Assembly: GCA_040394775.1 (NCBI GenBank)
Contig: JBEBRN010000067.1
Coordinates: forward strand, 1 to 15,309
Source of the DNA: 40-80 sp040394775
Lineage (GTDB): Bacteria; Bacteroidota; Bacteroidia; Flavobacteriales_D; Crocinitomicaceae
Length of the DNA: 15,309 nucleotides
Direction of reading: 5' to 3'
Part shown: positions 1-7,532 of the stretch, piece by piece
Position numbering within the stretch: position 1 is the first letter of the stretch
Layout of the letters: every line of letters begins with the position of its first letter
The notes under the pieces: generated by a model
What the model saw: the letters and a program-made list of their open reading frames with translations, nothing else
What the model was told of the DNA's origin: nothing
The model's database searches: none
Translations under genes and position numbers: made by a program

Positions 1-29
1 AAGAAATAATACACTCCTAAAAGATAGGT

Positions 30-60
30 TTCGTACATCAATTTTTTATTCTTATTTTTG
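30..60 (+). promoter_or_regulatory. Promoter of ffh (Bacteroidota type)
   Basis: TATTTTTG at 53-60 is a full match to the Bacteroidota -7 consensus TAnnTTTG. TTCG at 30-33, 19 bases upstream, is an imperfect match to the -33 TTTG. Transcription would start near 66, leaving a leader of about 15 A/T-rich bases before the ATG at 81. There is no Shine-Dalgarno sequence. Confidence 0.6.
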
Positions 61-80
61 CAACTCAAATTACTAAAATC

Positions 81-1430
81 ATGTTTGAAAATCTTACCGA
101 CAAGTTTGAAAGAGCGTTTAAAGTTTTAAAAGGACAAGGACAAATTACGGAAATAAACGTAGCGGAAACGTTGAAAGAGGTTCGCCGTGCGTTGTTAGAT
201 GCCGATGTCAACTTTAAAACAGCGAAAGAATTTACAACAAGAGTAAAGGAAATCGCGTTAGGTAGAGATGTTTTAAAAGCCGTTTCTCCTGGACAGTTAA
301 TGGTAAAAATATGCCATGAACAATTAGTAGAATTGATGGGGAGTAATGAATCTCCAATTAATTTCCAAGGAAGCCCTGGAATTATCTTACTTTCAGGATT
401 ACAAGGTTCTGGTAAAACGACCTTCTCAGGAAAGTTGGCAAGCTACCTTAAAACGAAGAAAGGAAAGAATCCATTATTAGTTGCATGTGACGTTTATCGT
501 CCAGCAGCTATTGAACAATTGCATGTTTTAGGAGAACAATTAGGAATTGAAGTTTATTCCAATAAAGAAGAAAAAAATCCAGTTGAAATCGCAAAAGCAG
601 CGATTCAACATGCGAAAAGCAAATCTTTTAATGTAGTCATCATCGATACCGCAGGACGTTTAGCGGTAGACGAGCAAATGATGAACGAAATTGAAGAAGT
701 TAAGAAAGCCATCAACCCAACTGAGACACTTTTTGTCGTGGATTCCATGACGGGTCAAGACGCCGTAAATACAGCAAAGGCCTTCAATGACCGTTTGAAT
801 TTTGACGGAGTAGTATTGACTAAATTAGACGGTGATACACGAGGTGGAGCTGCACTCTCTATTAAGGAGATTGTCAATAAGCCTATTAAATTCGTCGGAA
901 CGGGAGAAAAAATGGACGCTATTGACGTCTTCTACCCTAGCCGTATGGCGGATCGTATTTTGGGAATGGGTGACGTCGTTTCATTAGTGGAACGTGCTCA
1001 AGAACAATTTGACGAAGAAGAAGCACGCCGTTTACAGCGAAAAATTCAAAAAAATCAATTCGATTTCAATGATTTCCTTAATCAACTACATCAGATTAAG
1101 AAAATGGGAAATATGAAGGACTTAATGGGAATGTTACCAGGAATGGGTAAAGCCATGAAGGATGTCGACATCCAAGACGATGCATTTAAGCATATCGAAG
1201 CAATCATCTATTCAATGACACCAGAAGAACGTTCTAATCCTGGCGTTATAAATGGTTCTAGAAAAACTCGTATTGCTACCGGTAGTGGCACATCTATTCA
1301 AGAGGTAAACAAGCTATTAAAGCAATTTGACGGAACACGTAAGATGATGAAGATGATGAGTAATCCCAAAAACATGATGGGAATGATGAAGCAGATGAAA
1401 AACATGGGAGGCGGAATGCCAGGAATGTAA
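81..1430 (+). CDS. ffh: Signal recognition particle protein Ffh (SRP54 GTPase)
   Basis: Ffh is the cytosolic protein of the signal recognition particle. It binds signal sequences and hydrophobic segments as they leave the ribosome and, with 4.5S RNA and FtsY, targets them to the membrane. The 449-residue length is normal. The N domain covers about residues 1-90. The G domain carries the P-loop GLQGSGKTT (106-114), DVYRPAA (137-143), DTAGR (189-193) and TKLDGDTRGG (247-256). The M domain from about 320 has the finger-loop stretch LMGMLPGMGKAM (348-359), the RNA-binding RIATGSGT (397-404) and a tail very rich in Met, Lys and Gly. The ATG follows a good -7 element by 20 bases. The gene is complete, with no missing motif. 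A TauE/SafE-type gene follows after 40 bases and may be co-transcribed. Confidence 0.98.
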   Translation: MFENLTDKFERAFKVLKGQGQITEINVAETLKEVRRALLDADVNFKTAKEFTTRVKEIALGRDVLKAVSPGQLMVKICHEQLVELMGSNESPINFQGSPGIILLSGLQGSGKTTFSGKLASYLKTKKGKNPLLVACDVYRPAAIEQLHVLGEQLGIEVYSNKEEKNPVEIAKAAIQHAKSKSFNVVIIDTAGRLAVDEQMMNEIEEVKKAINPTETLFVVDSMTGQDAVNTAKAFNDRLNFDGVVLTKLDGDTRGGAALSIKEIVNKPIKFVGTGEKMDAIDVFYPSRMADRILGMGDVVSLVERAQEQFDEEEARRLQRKIQKNQFDFNDFLNQLHQIKKMGNMKDLMGMLPGMGKAMKDVDIQDDAFKHIEAIIYSMTPEERSNPGVINGSRKTRIATGSGTSIQEVNKLLKQFDGTRKMMKMMSNPKNMMGMMKQMKNMGGGMPGM

Positions 1431-1470
1431 AAACAACTGTTTTTAAAAACCATCTTAGCTACAACACACC

Positions 1471-2262
1471 TTGGAAATTATTGGATACACTTTTGCCTTT
1501 TTTGTAGGTGTCATTATTAATCTACTCGGTGGCGGTGGATCTACTCTATCGATTCCAATTTTTGTATATCTATTTGGTGTTGACTCCTATTTAGCAACCT
1601 CCTATTCTTTATTTTTAGTCGGAACATCTTCATGGCTAGCTTCTATCAACAACATTAGAAAGGGAAACATATTATTCAAACAAGCGCTTTACTTTGCTGC
1701 CCCAGCACTCATAGTTTCTCTATCTATACGGAGATTCGTGTTACCCAATCTTCCAGACATCATCCAATTATCCGAATCAATTGCTATTCAAAAATCGACT
1801 CTCATCATGTCATTTTTTGCACTGATTACGCTCTCCATCAGTTTGTCTATCATTCGAGGTTCTAAGAAAGTAATAGAACACCTTCCGACAAACTTTAATT
1901 ATTCAATGATTCTCATGCAAGCAGCATTAGTTGGAATTATTACCGGATTTATCGGTGTTAGTGGAGGTTTTCTATTAGTCCCCACAATGGTATTACTGGC
2001 TAAAATCCCAATGAAAAATGCCGTAGCAACAACCCTTATTGTAGTAGCAATAACAGCCAGTACCAACTTCATTGGAGATTTGTTTACTTCTTTAAAAATG
2101 GATTGGTCGTTTTTACTGACCTATGTTGGAATAGCATTATGTGGCGTTTTATCCTCTAATCTTATCAAAAATAAAATAAGTAATAAATCACTGCAAAAAA
2201 TATTTGGATACTTTATTCTTTTCTTGGCGCTACTTGTGGCATGGCTTGAAATATCAAAATAA
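1471..2262 (+). CDS. TauE/SafE family membrane permease, TTG start
   Basis: This is a 263-residue polytopic inner-membrane protein of the TauE/SafE (old DUF81) family. Some members export sulfite, sulfoacetate or other organosulfur anions, but the substrate here is unknown. It has about eight hydrophobic segments. The family's internal duplication shows as GGGGSTLSIP (20-29) with following ATSYSLFLVG (42-51), echoed by GVSGGFLLVP (162-171) with following AVATTLIVVA (184-193). The start must be TTG at 1471, because an in-frame TAG lies at 1456-1458 and the next Met (residue 113) would remove nearly half the protein. I saw no separate promoter in the 40 bases after ffh, so read-through from ffh is the simplest expression route. 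No sulfur-metabolism gene lies beside it, apart from the unrelated rhodanese-fold TrhO further on. Confidence 0.85.
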   Translation: MEIIGYTFAFFVGVIINLLGGGGSTLSIPIFVYLFGVDSYLATSYSLFLVGTSSWLASINNIRKGNILFKQALYFAAPALIVSLSIRRFVLPNLPDIIQLSESIAIQKSTLIMSFFALITLSISLSIIRGSKKVIEHLPTNFNYSMILMQAALVGIITGFIGVSGGFLLVPTMVLLAKIPMKNAVATTLIVVAITASTNFIGDLFTSLKMDWSFLLTYVGIALCGVLSSNLIKNKISNKSLQKIFGYFILFLALLVAWLEISK

Positions 2263-2338
2263 CACGCTGATATAGAACTCGCTAACAACTTTAGAAAGGA
2301 ATAAAAATAATTTTACGAATAATTTTAACATCAGATTG

Positions 2339-2368
2339 TTTGAAATTCAAATTCTTTGATTAAATTTG
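2339..2368 (+). promoter_or_regulatory. Promoter of rpmE2 (Bacteroidota type)
   Basis: TTTG (2339-2342), an 18-base spacer and TAAATTTG (2361-2368) match both boxes of the Bacteroidota housekeeping promoter. This is the best promoter in the window. The leader to the ATG at 2410 would be about 35 bases, A-rich and without a Shine-Dalgarno sequence. Confidence 0.75.
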
Positions 2369-2409
2369 CAGTCTTATTACAGAAAAGAATTCAAGAAAAT
2401 TAAAATATA

Positions 2410-2667
2410 ATGAGAAAAGGAATACACCCAGAAGATTACAGATTGGTAGTTTTTAAAGACATGACAAATGATTATGCATTTGTATGCAATTCTTCAGCTG
2501 CATCTAAAGAAACAATTACTTGGGAAGATGGTAATGAATATCCTTTAATTAAATTGGATATATCTCACAAATCTCACCCATTCTTTACAGGAGTTATGAC
2601 TTTTGTAGATACTGCAGGTAGAATTGACAAGTTCAAAACTCGTTACGGAAAACAACAAAGAAAATAA
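2410..2667 (+). CDS. rpmE2: Ribosomal protein L31, type B
   Basis: This is an 85-residue large-subunit protein that helps form the bridge between the ribosomal subunits. The family signature is clear: the MRKGIHPEDYR start, ISHKSHPFFTG (51-61) and VDTAGRIDKFKTRYG (66-80). It is the zinc-free type B (C-minus) form: the only cysteine is C26, and the CxxC zinc ligands of type A L31 are absent. In organisms that hold both forms, type B replaces the zinc form under zinc limitation. In many Bacteroidota it appears to be the standard form, and nothing like a Zur operator is visible next to the promoter. It is transcribed alone, between its own promoter and a strong terminator at 2685-2724. Confidence 0.96.
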   Translation: MRKGIHPEDYRLVVFKDMTNDYAFVCNSSAASKETITWEDGNEYPLIKLDISHKSHPFFTGVMTFVDTAGRIDKFKTRYGKQQRK

Positions 2668-2684
2668 TTCTTTATACTATTTAT

Positions 2685-2724
2685 GGAAGCTCCTTCGTTT
2701 TTACGTTGGAGCTTTCTTATTTTT
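2685..2724 (+). terminator. Rho-independent terminator of rpmE2
   Basis: GGAAGCTCC (2685-2693) pairs with GGAGCTTTC (2708-2716), nine pairs with one G-U. The loop side holds a further inner CGT/ACG pairing (2696-2698 with 2703-2705). A T-rich run (TTTCTTATTTTT, 2713-2724) follows. The hairpin lies 17 bases after the rpmE2 stop codon. Confidence 0.85.
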
Positions 2725-2725
2725 G
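2694..2725 (+). promoter_or_regulatory. Promoter of the WG-repeat gene, overlapping the rpmE2 terminator
   Basis: TATTTTTG (2718-2725) is a full TAnnTTTG -7 match and lies inside the T-tract of the rpmE2 terminator. TTCG (2694-2697), 20 bases upstream in the hairpin loop, is an imperfect -33. The ATG at 2741 is 16 bases after the -7 element, giving a leader of only about 10 bases. Confidence 0.55.
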
Positions 2726-2740
2726 TACTTTAAATTAAAA

Positions 2741-4858
2741 ATGAACACTATTAAACGATTAGGACTTCTTATCTTTCTTCTTTTGTCTTTCACCTCAACA
2801 TATGCGGGTGGAATTGAAAAGGGGTTTAAATCGTTGAAAGTTGCTAATTATTTTGATGCAAAACAACGGTTTGAAAAAGGATTAAAAAAAGAAACGGCCG
2901 TTGCTAATTATGGACTTGCCATCATCTATGGTCGTTCTGACAATCCATTTCATGATTTTGATAAAGCATATGAGGCCATTTTCCAATCAGACCAACTCTA
3001 TTATAAACTTGCTGAAAAAAAGAAAACAAAGTATAGAAAATATGGCTATACAAGAGAACAAGTAGATTCACTTAAAACGCTTTTAGCAACAAATTACTAC
3101 CAGCAAGTTATTTTAAAAGAGAAGACGGAAATAGCGTTTCAACGATTTGTGGTTTTATATCCATGGGCCAATGAATTCGCAACAGCCATTACACTTAGAG
3201 ATTCTATTGCTTTTCAAACAGCAAGTAATATAAACACTAGTTATTCCTTTTTTGAATTTTGTAAAAAATATCCTGAATCTGCTCTCTATCATTCAGCCAA
3301 AGGAAATTACAATCGTTTACAATATATAGAACAAACAACTCCCGGCGACATTCAGTCCTATGTCAAGTTCATTCAGGACTATTCAAATAATCCATATATA
3401 GAAGAGGCACAAGATAGAGTATATGATCTATTTACAGAAAAAAATACGATAGCCATTTACTATGATTTCACTAAGGAATATCCTACGAATAGAAATGTTG
3501 CGAATGCATGGCGGAAAGTCTATCAGATATTTATGTTCCATTATTCAGAAGCAAGATTCGATGCTTTTATTCAACAGTATCCAGACTGTCCATTTATCGA
3601 GGAAGTGAAACAAGATAAGGAATTTGCCGTTATGCAGATTTATCCCTTCAAACAAAACAATAAAATGGGTTGGATGAATCGGGAAGGAAAGATCATCTAT
3701 CCCGCAGATTACGAATCCTTGAGTTTATTTAAAGAAGGGCTGGCCGTTGCTTCAAAGTATGGTAAATACGGTTACGTCGACAAACGTAATCAGGTCATCA
3801 TTCCATTTATATACACAGGAGCATATGATTTTGAAGATGGCCGAGCGATTGTAGAATTCAACGATAAATTTGGTATTATTGACCGCACAGGAAGCTTAGT
3901 ATTCGATACTATTTATAGCGATATTGGTCAGTTTTCAGATGAATACATCTATGCTCAACTTGATGGAAAGTATTATTACTTTGACAAATACGGCACAAAA
4001 GTCATTGATAAAGGATTTGATGAAGCATTCGCATTCGAAGGAGGTTATGCAGAAATCCATTTAGGTGATAAACAAACACTTATAGATAAATCAGGCAAAC
4101 TCATTGTAGCTCCACTTTACGAAGAAGTTCAGCTATTCAATGACTCTCTATTTATTGTTTCTGACGGTGAATATCTGGGGCTTATTAATCGTAAAGGAGA
4201 TACTATTCTTCCATTTGACTATGATGAAATTGGTCAACTCTCAAATGGTTTAGCAATTATAACTCAAGAAGATAAATTTGGTTATATCAATGCTGTCGGA
4301 AAAATAGTCATCGATTTGAAATATGAATCCTATCCAAATTTTATTCAACAAGCACAGTTTTCCAGTAATCTTGCAAAGGTGAAATTGAAAAATAAATATG
4401 GAATAATCGATATCAGTGGAAAAATTATTTTACCATTAAAGTATGAGAATCTGGGTGCGATAAATGCCAAAAGTATTGCTTTCTTAAAAGGAGCTAAATG
4501 GGGATTTGTCAACCTAAAGAACGAAGTCGTTATACAGCCAACGTATGAATTTGCGGAAAGCTTTAAGGGAAATTATGCTGTGGCAGAAATGTTAGTACAG
4601 CAAGGTCTAATAAACCTAAAACAAGAATGGGTTATTCCGAATAAATACAGTGAAGTTCGACTTTTTGAAGATAATTTTTGGATTGCTTCCGACGGTGCTC
4701 GACAATACCTCTACTCGCTAGACGGAAAATTATTATCCGAAAGTCACTATCAGCAAATACGTAAAATTGACGATCAAACCATTCTACTTCAAAATGCAAC
4801 AGAATTGGATTATTATTTAATCCCCGACAAGACTTTGCTACAGTTGAATAAAGAATAG
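2741..4858 (+). CDS. Secreted WG-repeat protein with N-terminal helical repeats
   Basis: The product is 705 residues. Residues 1-22 form a Sec signal peptide (MNTIKR, a Leu/Phe-rich core, TYA before G23), so it acts outside the cytoplasm. Residues 25-290 are helical and TPR-like, with five short repeats centred on Y-P or Y-S pairs at Y140, Y177, Y214, Y247 and Y280. Residues 309-663 are a WG-type beta-repeat array with eleven copies of the core aromatic-G-x-hydrophobic-N/D-x-x-G-K. The copies start at 309, 343, 377, 411, 445, 479, 513, 553, 587, 621 and 655, an exact 34-residue period with one 6-residue insertion. WG repeats occur in many Bacteroidota envelope proteins of unknown role, and no catalytic motif is visible, so binding or scaffolding is an inference. 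An upstream in-frame ATG at 2624 was rejected because it lies inside rpmE2 and would bury the signal peptide. The gene stands alone and faces the NUDIX gene. Confidence 0.9.
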   Translation: MNTIKRLGLLIFLLLSFTSTYAGGIEKGFKSLKVANYFDAKQRFEKGLKKETAVANYGLAIIYGRSDNPFHDFDKAYEAIFQSDQLYYKLAEKKKTKYRKYGYTREQVDSLKTLLATNYYQQVILKEKTEIAFQRFVVLYPWANEFATAITLRDSIAFQTASNINTSYSFFEFCKKYPESALYHSAKGNYNRLQYIEQTTPGDIQSYVKFIQDYSNNPYIEEAQDRVYDLFTEKNTIAIYYDFTKEYPTNRNVANAWRKVYQIFMFHYSEARFDAFIQQYPDCPFIEEVKQDKEFAVMQIYPFKQNNKMGWMNREGKIIYPADYESLSLFKEGLAVASKYGKYGYVDKRNQVIIPFIYTGAYDFEDGRAIVEFNDKFGIIDRTGSLVFDTIYSDIGQFSDEYIYAQLDGKYYYFDKYGTKVIDKGFDEAFAFEGGYAEIHLGDKQTLIDKSGKLIVAPLYEEVQLFNDSLFIVSDGEYLGLINRKGDTILPFDYDEIGQLSNGLAIITQEDKFGYINAVGKIVIDLKYESYPNFIQQAQFSSNLAKVKLKNKYGIIDISGKIILPLKYENLGAINAKSIAFLKGAKWGFVNLKNEVVIQPTYEFAESFKGNYAVAEMLVQQGLINLKQEWVIPNKYSEVRLFEDNFWIASDGARQYLYSLDGKLLSESHYQQIRKIDDQTILLQNATELDYYLIPDKTLLQLNKE

Positions 4859-4868
4859 CGATAGGTGA

Positions 4869-5525
4869 CTATAAATTATGCAACATCACCTTGAATTCAT
4901 TTAAAATGATAGCTGTTGCTCCCCAAACTTTTCGCTCTTCAAAATCAAAGCATGGTACAATTAGTTTTGAGTTGTTTCCTACTGTAACACACATCTTTGA
5001 AATAGATCGACTGTCCAGTAATTGTTGAATAGAAATATCAAATGTTTCGGTTACTTCGTAATTATTTCTAATCAATGGTCGTTCGTTTAAGAAGAAAACA
5101 AACGGATGAACCAAATACGAACTTACAGGAATAAAAACATCTGTCAATTTTCCCAATAGGCTTTCGTGACTCATTCCAATTCCAATTTCTTCGTGCGTTT
5201 CTCGAATAATAGCATCCACTTCACTCTTATCAAAAGGCTCAATTCGACCTCCAGGAAAACTAACCTGTCCACTGTGCACTCCCTTGTAAATCGCCCGTTG
5301 TGTTAAGATGATACGCACATCATCTTCTTCTTGAAACAAAATCATCGCTACAGCTGACTTTCGGTAGTGGTGAGCATTTAAAAGTGATTCACTCGACCGA
5401 CCTCTACCTGTTGGACTCATTGGTAAGTGAGCATCTTCTCCTGGCAATCTATTTTTTAGTGCATTCTGCATTTTTTGTAAAAAATGAGGATCAAATGGCT
5501 GATTTAGAAACGAATTATCGAACAT
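4869..5525 (-). CDS. NUDIX hydrolase, CoA diphosphatase (NudL/PCD1-like)
   Basis: The 218-residue cytosolic enzyme belongs to the NUDIX group that splits CoA and its derivatives into phosphopantetheine and 3',5'-ADP. The UPF0035 signature that marks this group is complete: ILTQRA (73-78), SGQVSFPGG (85-93). The NUDIX box follows, with its metal-binding core REthEEiG at 108-115. The C-terminal WGATA (201-205) is also typical. The true substrate (CoA, acyl-CoA or another nucleotide) cannot be told from sequence. The gene converges on the WG-repeat gene with only 10 bases between stop codons, and diverges from trhO across 121 bases. No strict -7 element was found upstream; TATATTTT (5539-5546, minus strand) is the nearest. 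Confidence 0.9.
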   Translation of the reverse strand: MFDNSFLNQPFDPHFLQKMQNALKNRLPGEDAHLPMSPTGRGRSSESLLNAHHYRKSAVAMILFQEEDDVRIILTQRAIYKGVHSGQVSFPGGRIEPFDKSEVDAIIRETHEEIGIGMSHESLLGKLTDVFIPVSSYLVHPFVFFLNERPLIRNNYEVTETFDISIQQLLDSRSISKMCVTVGNNSKLIVPCFDFEERKVWGATAIILNEFKVMLHNL

Positions 5526-5610
5526 CCTGTTTTTTATAAAAATATACGACTCTTATTGAGTTCTACAAATAATTAGCGTTGTTAATGTAGTAAAAATTTC
5601 AATTAATTAT

Positions 5611-5618
5611 TAAATTTG
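5611..5618 (+). promoter_or_regulatory. -7 element of the trhO-lgt-lnt promoter
   Basis: TAAATTTG is a full TAnnTTTG match, 28 bases before the trhO ATG. No good -33 TTTG is present at the usual spacing, so the promoter may be weak or aided by an activator. Confidence 0.5.
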
Positions 5619-5646
5619 TCCATTATTAACTTTTTAATTTCATAGC

Positions 5647-6702
5647 ATGCAACTGTGGAACAAATATAGCAAAGAGGAATTGATAGAGAAACTGCGGGAA
5701 GCAGGTCATCAATTCGTTACCGTATCGTTTTATCAATACGCCAAGATTGAAAACCCTACATTATTCAGAGATCATCTTTATTTAAATTGGTCGAAATTAG
5801 GAATCGTTGGACGAACGTATGTGGCATCAGAAGGCATCAACGCCCAAATAGCCATTCCAACTGAATCATTCAATCAATTTAAAGACGAGTTATACCAAAT
5901 TGATTTTTTAAATGGTATTCGTTTAAATATTGCTGTAGAAGAGAATGTAGAATTCCCCTTCTTAAAGTTAAAAATTAAAGTAAGAGACAAAATATTAGCG
6001 GATGGATTGAATGACGACACATTCGATGTGACCAATAAAGGAAGTCACTTATCAGCAGAGGAATTTAATAGATTAACCGATGATCCTGATACGATATTAA
6101 TCGATTTCAGAAATCATTATGAATCAGAAGTCGGTTATTTCAAGGGAGCAATTCTCCCAGATGTTGATACCTTTAGAGATTCCTTGCCATATATCGAGGA
6201 GAAATTTTTAAAAGGAAATGAGGATAAGAATATGATTATGTATTGTACGGGTGGGATTCGCTGTGAAAAAGCGTCTGCTTGGTTCAAGCATAAAGGATTT
6301 GACAAGGTGCATATGGTCGAAGGTGGAATTATCAAATATGCCAACGACTGTAAAGAAAAAGGATTAGAGAATAAGTTCATCGGGAAAAACTTCGTGTTCG
6401 ACGAAAGAAGAGGTGAACGTATTACAGAAGATATCGTTGCAAACTGTCATCAATGTGGAAACCCATGTGATACACACACCAATTGTGCAAACGACGCATG
6501 CCACTTGCTATTTATCCAATGTGATGAATGTAAGTCTAAATATGATAATTGTTGTTCCGAAGAATGTACACATATACATCATTTACCTTTAGATGAACAA
6601 AAAGCCTATCGTCAAGGGAAAGAAAATAGTAATAAAATATTCAAGAAAGGTCGTTCAGAACGATTAACTTACAAGAAAAACACAGAAGAAATTAACGCTT
6701 AA
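5647..6702 (+). CDS. trhO: tRNA uridine(34) hydroxylase TrhO (rhodanese-fold)
   Basis: TrhO (YceA) performs the oxygen-dependent hydroxylation of wobble uridine to 5-hydroxyuridine, the precursor of cmo5U or mo5U in tRNA. The 351-residue protein has the expected order: an N-terminal acylphosphatase-like domain (about 20-115), the rhodanese domain (about 135-240) with active-site loop YCTGGIRCEK (C200, second Cys C206), and a Cys-rich C-terminal region. Ten cysteines lie between 267 and 307 (CHQC at 267-270, CDEC at 292-295, CCSEEC at 302-307), probably metal-binding. The ATG follows a -7 element by 28 bases. Its stop codon lies 3 bases before lgt, so it heads a compact operon with the two lipoprotein-maturation genes. 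The functional link between them is not obvious. Confidence 0.95.
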   Translation: MQLWNKYSKEELIEKLREAGHQFVTVSFYQYAKIENPTLFRDHLYLNWSKLGIVGRTYVASEGINAQIAIPTESFNQFKDELYQIDFLNGIRLNIAVEENVEFPFLKLKIKVRDKILADGLNDDTFDVTNKGSHLSAEEFNRLTDDPDTILIDFRNHYESEVGYFKGAILPDVDTFRDSLPYIEEKFLKGNEDKNMIMYCTGGIRCEKASAWFKHKGFDKVHMVEGGIIKYANDCKEKGLENKFIGKNFVFDERRGERITEDIVANCHQCGNPCDTHTNCANDACHLLFIQCDECKSKYDNCCSEECTHIHHLPLDEQKAYRQGKENSNKIFKKGRSERLTYKKNTEEINA

Positions 6703-6705
6703 TTT

Positions 6706-7530
6706 ATGCTACATCAACTTTACATCAACTGGACTGTCACTCCCGAATTAATTGACGGATGGGCAACTCCCAACAAATACGGTTTATTATTCGTAACAGG
6801 AATCATCATTGGTTATTTTGTCATTAAACGTATGTTCAAAGTAGACAAAATTGACGAATCGTATTTGGACAAATTGTTGATGTATATCGTTATTGCCACC
6901 ATCGTAGGTGCTCGATTAGGTCACGTTTTCTTTTATGACTGGGATTATTACAGCAAAAATCCACAAGATATTATCAAAGTTTGGGAAGGTGGATTAGCCT
7001 CACATGGCGCCGCTATTTCGATTTTACTGATTCTATTTTTCTATGCAAAATATGTGATTAAAAAACCGATGTTGTGGGTTTTAGACAGAGTTGTTACACC
7101 GATTGCAATTGCTGCATGTTTCATCCGTTTGGGAAATCTAGTGAATCACGAAATCATCGGAAAGCCAACTACTTTGCCTTGGGGTTTTATTTTCAACAAT
7201 TCACCCGAAGCTATCAATCCAGTAACAGGTGAGATTCTACCTCGTCATCCAGCGCAATTATACGAAGCGATATATTATCTTTTCACTTTCATCTTGTTGA
7301 TGTTCTTGTATTGGAAAAAACAATGGAGGAATAAGACGGGTGCCATTTTCGGAATGTTCATGATTGTATTGTGGATGGGACGATTTTTAATCGAATTTGT
7401 CAAAGACGCACAAACCGAAAGAGACTTACACAATATACTTTCAACAGGGCAATGGTTAAGTATTCCCTTCATTTTAATAGGAATCTATTTTCTTTACCGT
7501 AGCTTTAATCCTTCTGTCGAAAAAAAATAA
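6706..7530 (+). CDS. lgt: Prolipoprotein diacylglyceryl transferase Lgt
   Basis: Lgt transfers diacylglycerol from phosphatidylglycerol to the lipobox cysteine of prolipoproteins in the inner membrane, the first step of lipoprotein maturation. The 274-residue protein has the usual seven hydrophobic segments and all main motifs: GARLGHVFFYDW (68-79), WEGGLASHGA (93-102, with H100), the signature RLGNLVNHEIIG (141-152, with R141), PRHPAQLYEA (179-188) and GRFLIEFVK (225-233, with R226). H100, R141 and R226 correspond to the His and two Arg residues shown to matter in E. coli Lgt. It starts 3 bases after trhO and ends 2 bases before lnt, so the three are almost certainly one transcript. lspA, the middle step, is not in the window. 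Confidence 0.97.
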   Translation: MLHQLYINWTVTPELIDGWATPNKYGLLFVTGIIIGYFVIKRMFKVDKIDESYLDKLLMYIVIATIVGARLGHVFFYDWDYYSKNPQDIIKVWEGGLASHGAAISILLILFFYAKYVIKKPMLWVLDRVVTPIAIAACFIRLGNLVNHEIIGKPTTLPWGFIFNNSPEAINPVTGEILPRHPAQLYEAIYYLFTFILLMFLYWKKQWRNKTGAIFGMFMIVLWMGRFLIEFVKDAQTERDLHNILSTGQWLSIPFILIGIYFLYRSFNPSVEKK

Positions 7531-7532
7531 GC

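Noticed and set aside
1429..1444. AAAAACA-AC-TGTTTTT inverted repeat just after ffh
   Set aside because: The stem is almost all A-T with a 2-base loop and no following T-tract, too weak to call a terminator.
2624..2740. In-frame 39-residue N-terminal extension of the WG-repeat protein
   Set aside because: It begins inside rpmE2, crosses the rpmE2 terminator and would place a Sec signal peptide internally. The ATG at 2741 fits the signal peptide and the promoter.
4863..4891. AGGTGA...TCACCT inverted repeat between the convergent WG and NUDIX genes
   Set aside because: Six pairs across a 17-base loop, mostly inside NUDIX coding sequence and without T-tracts. Chance is a sufficient explanation.
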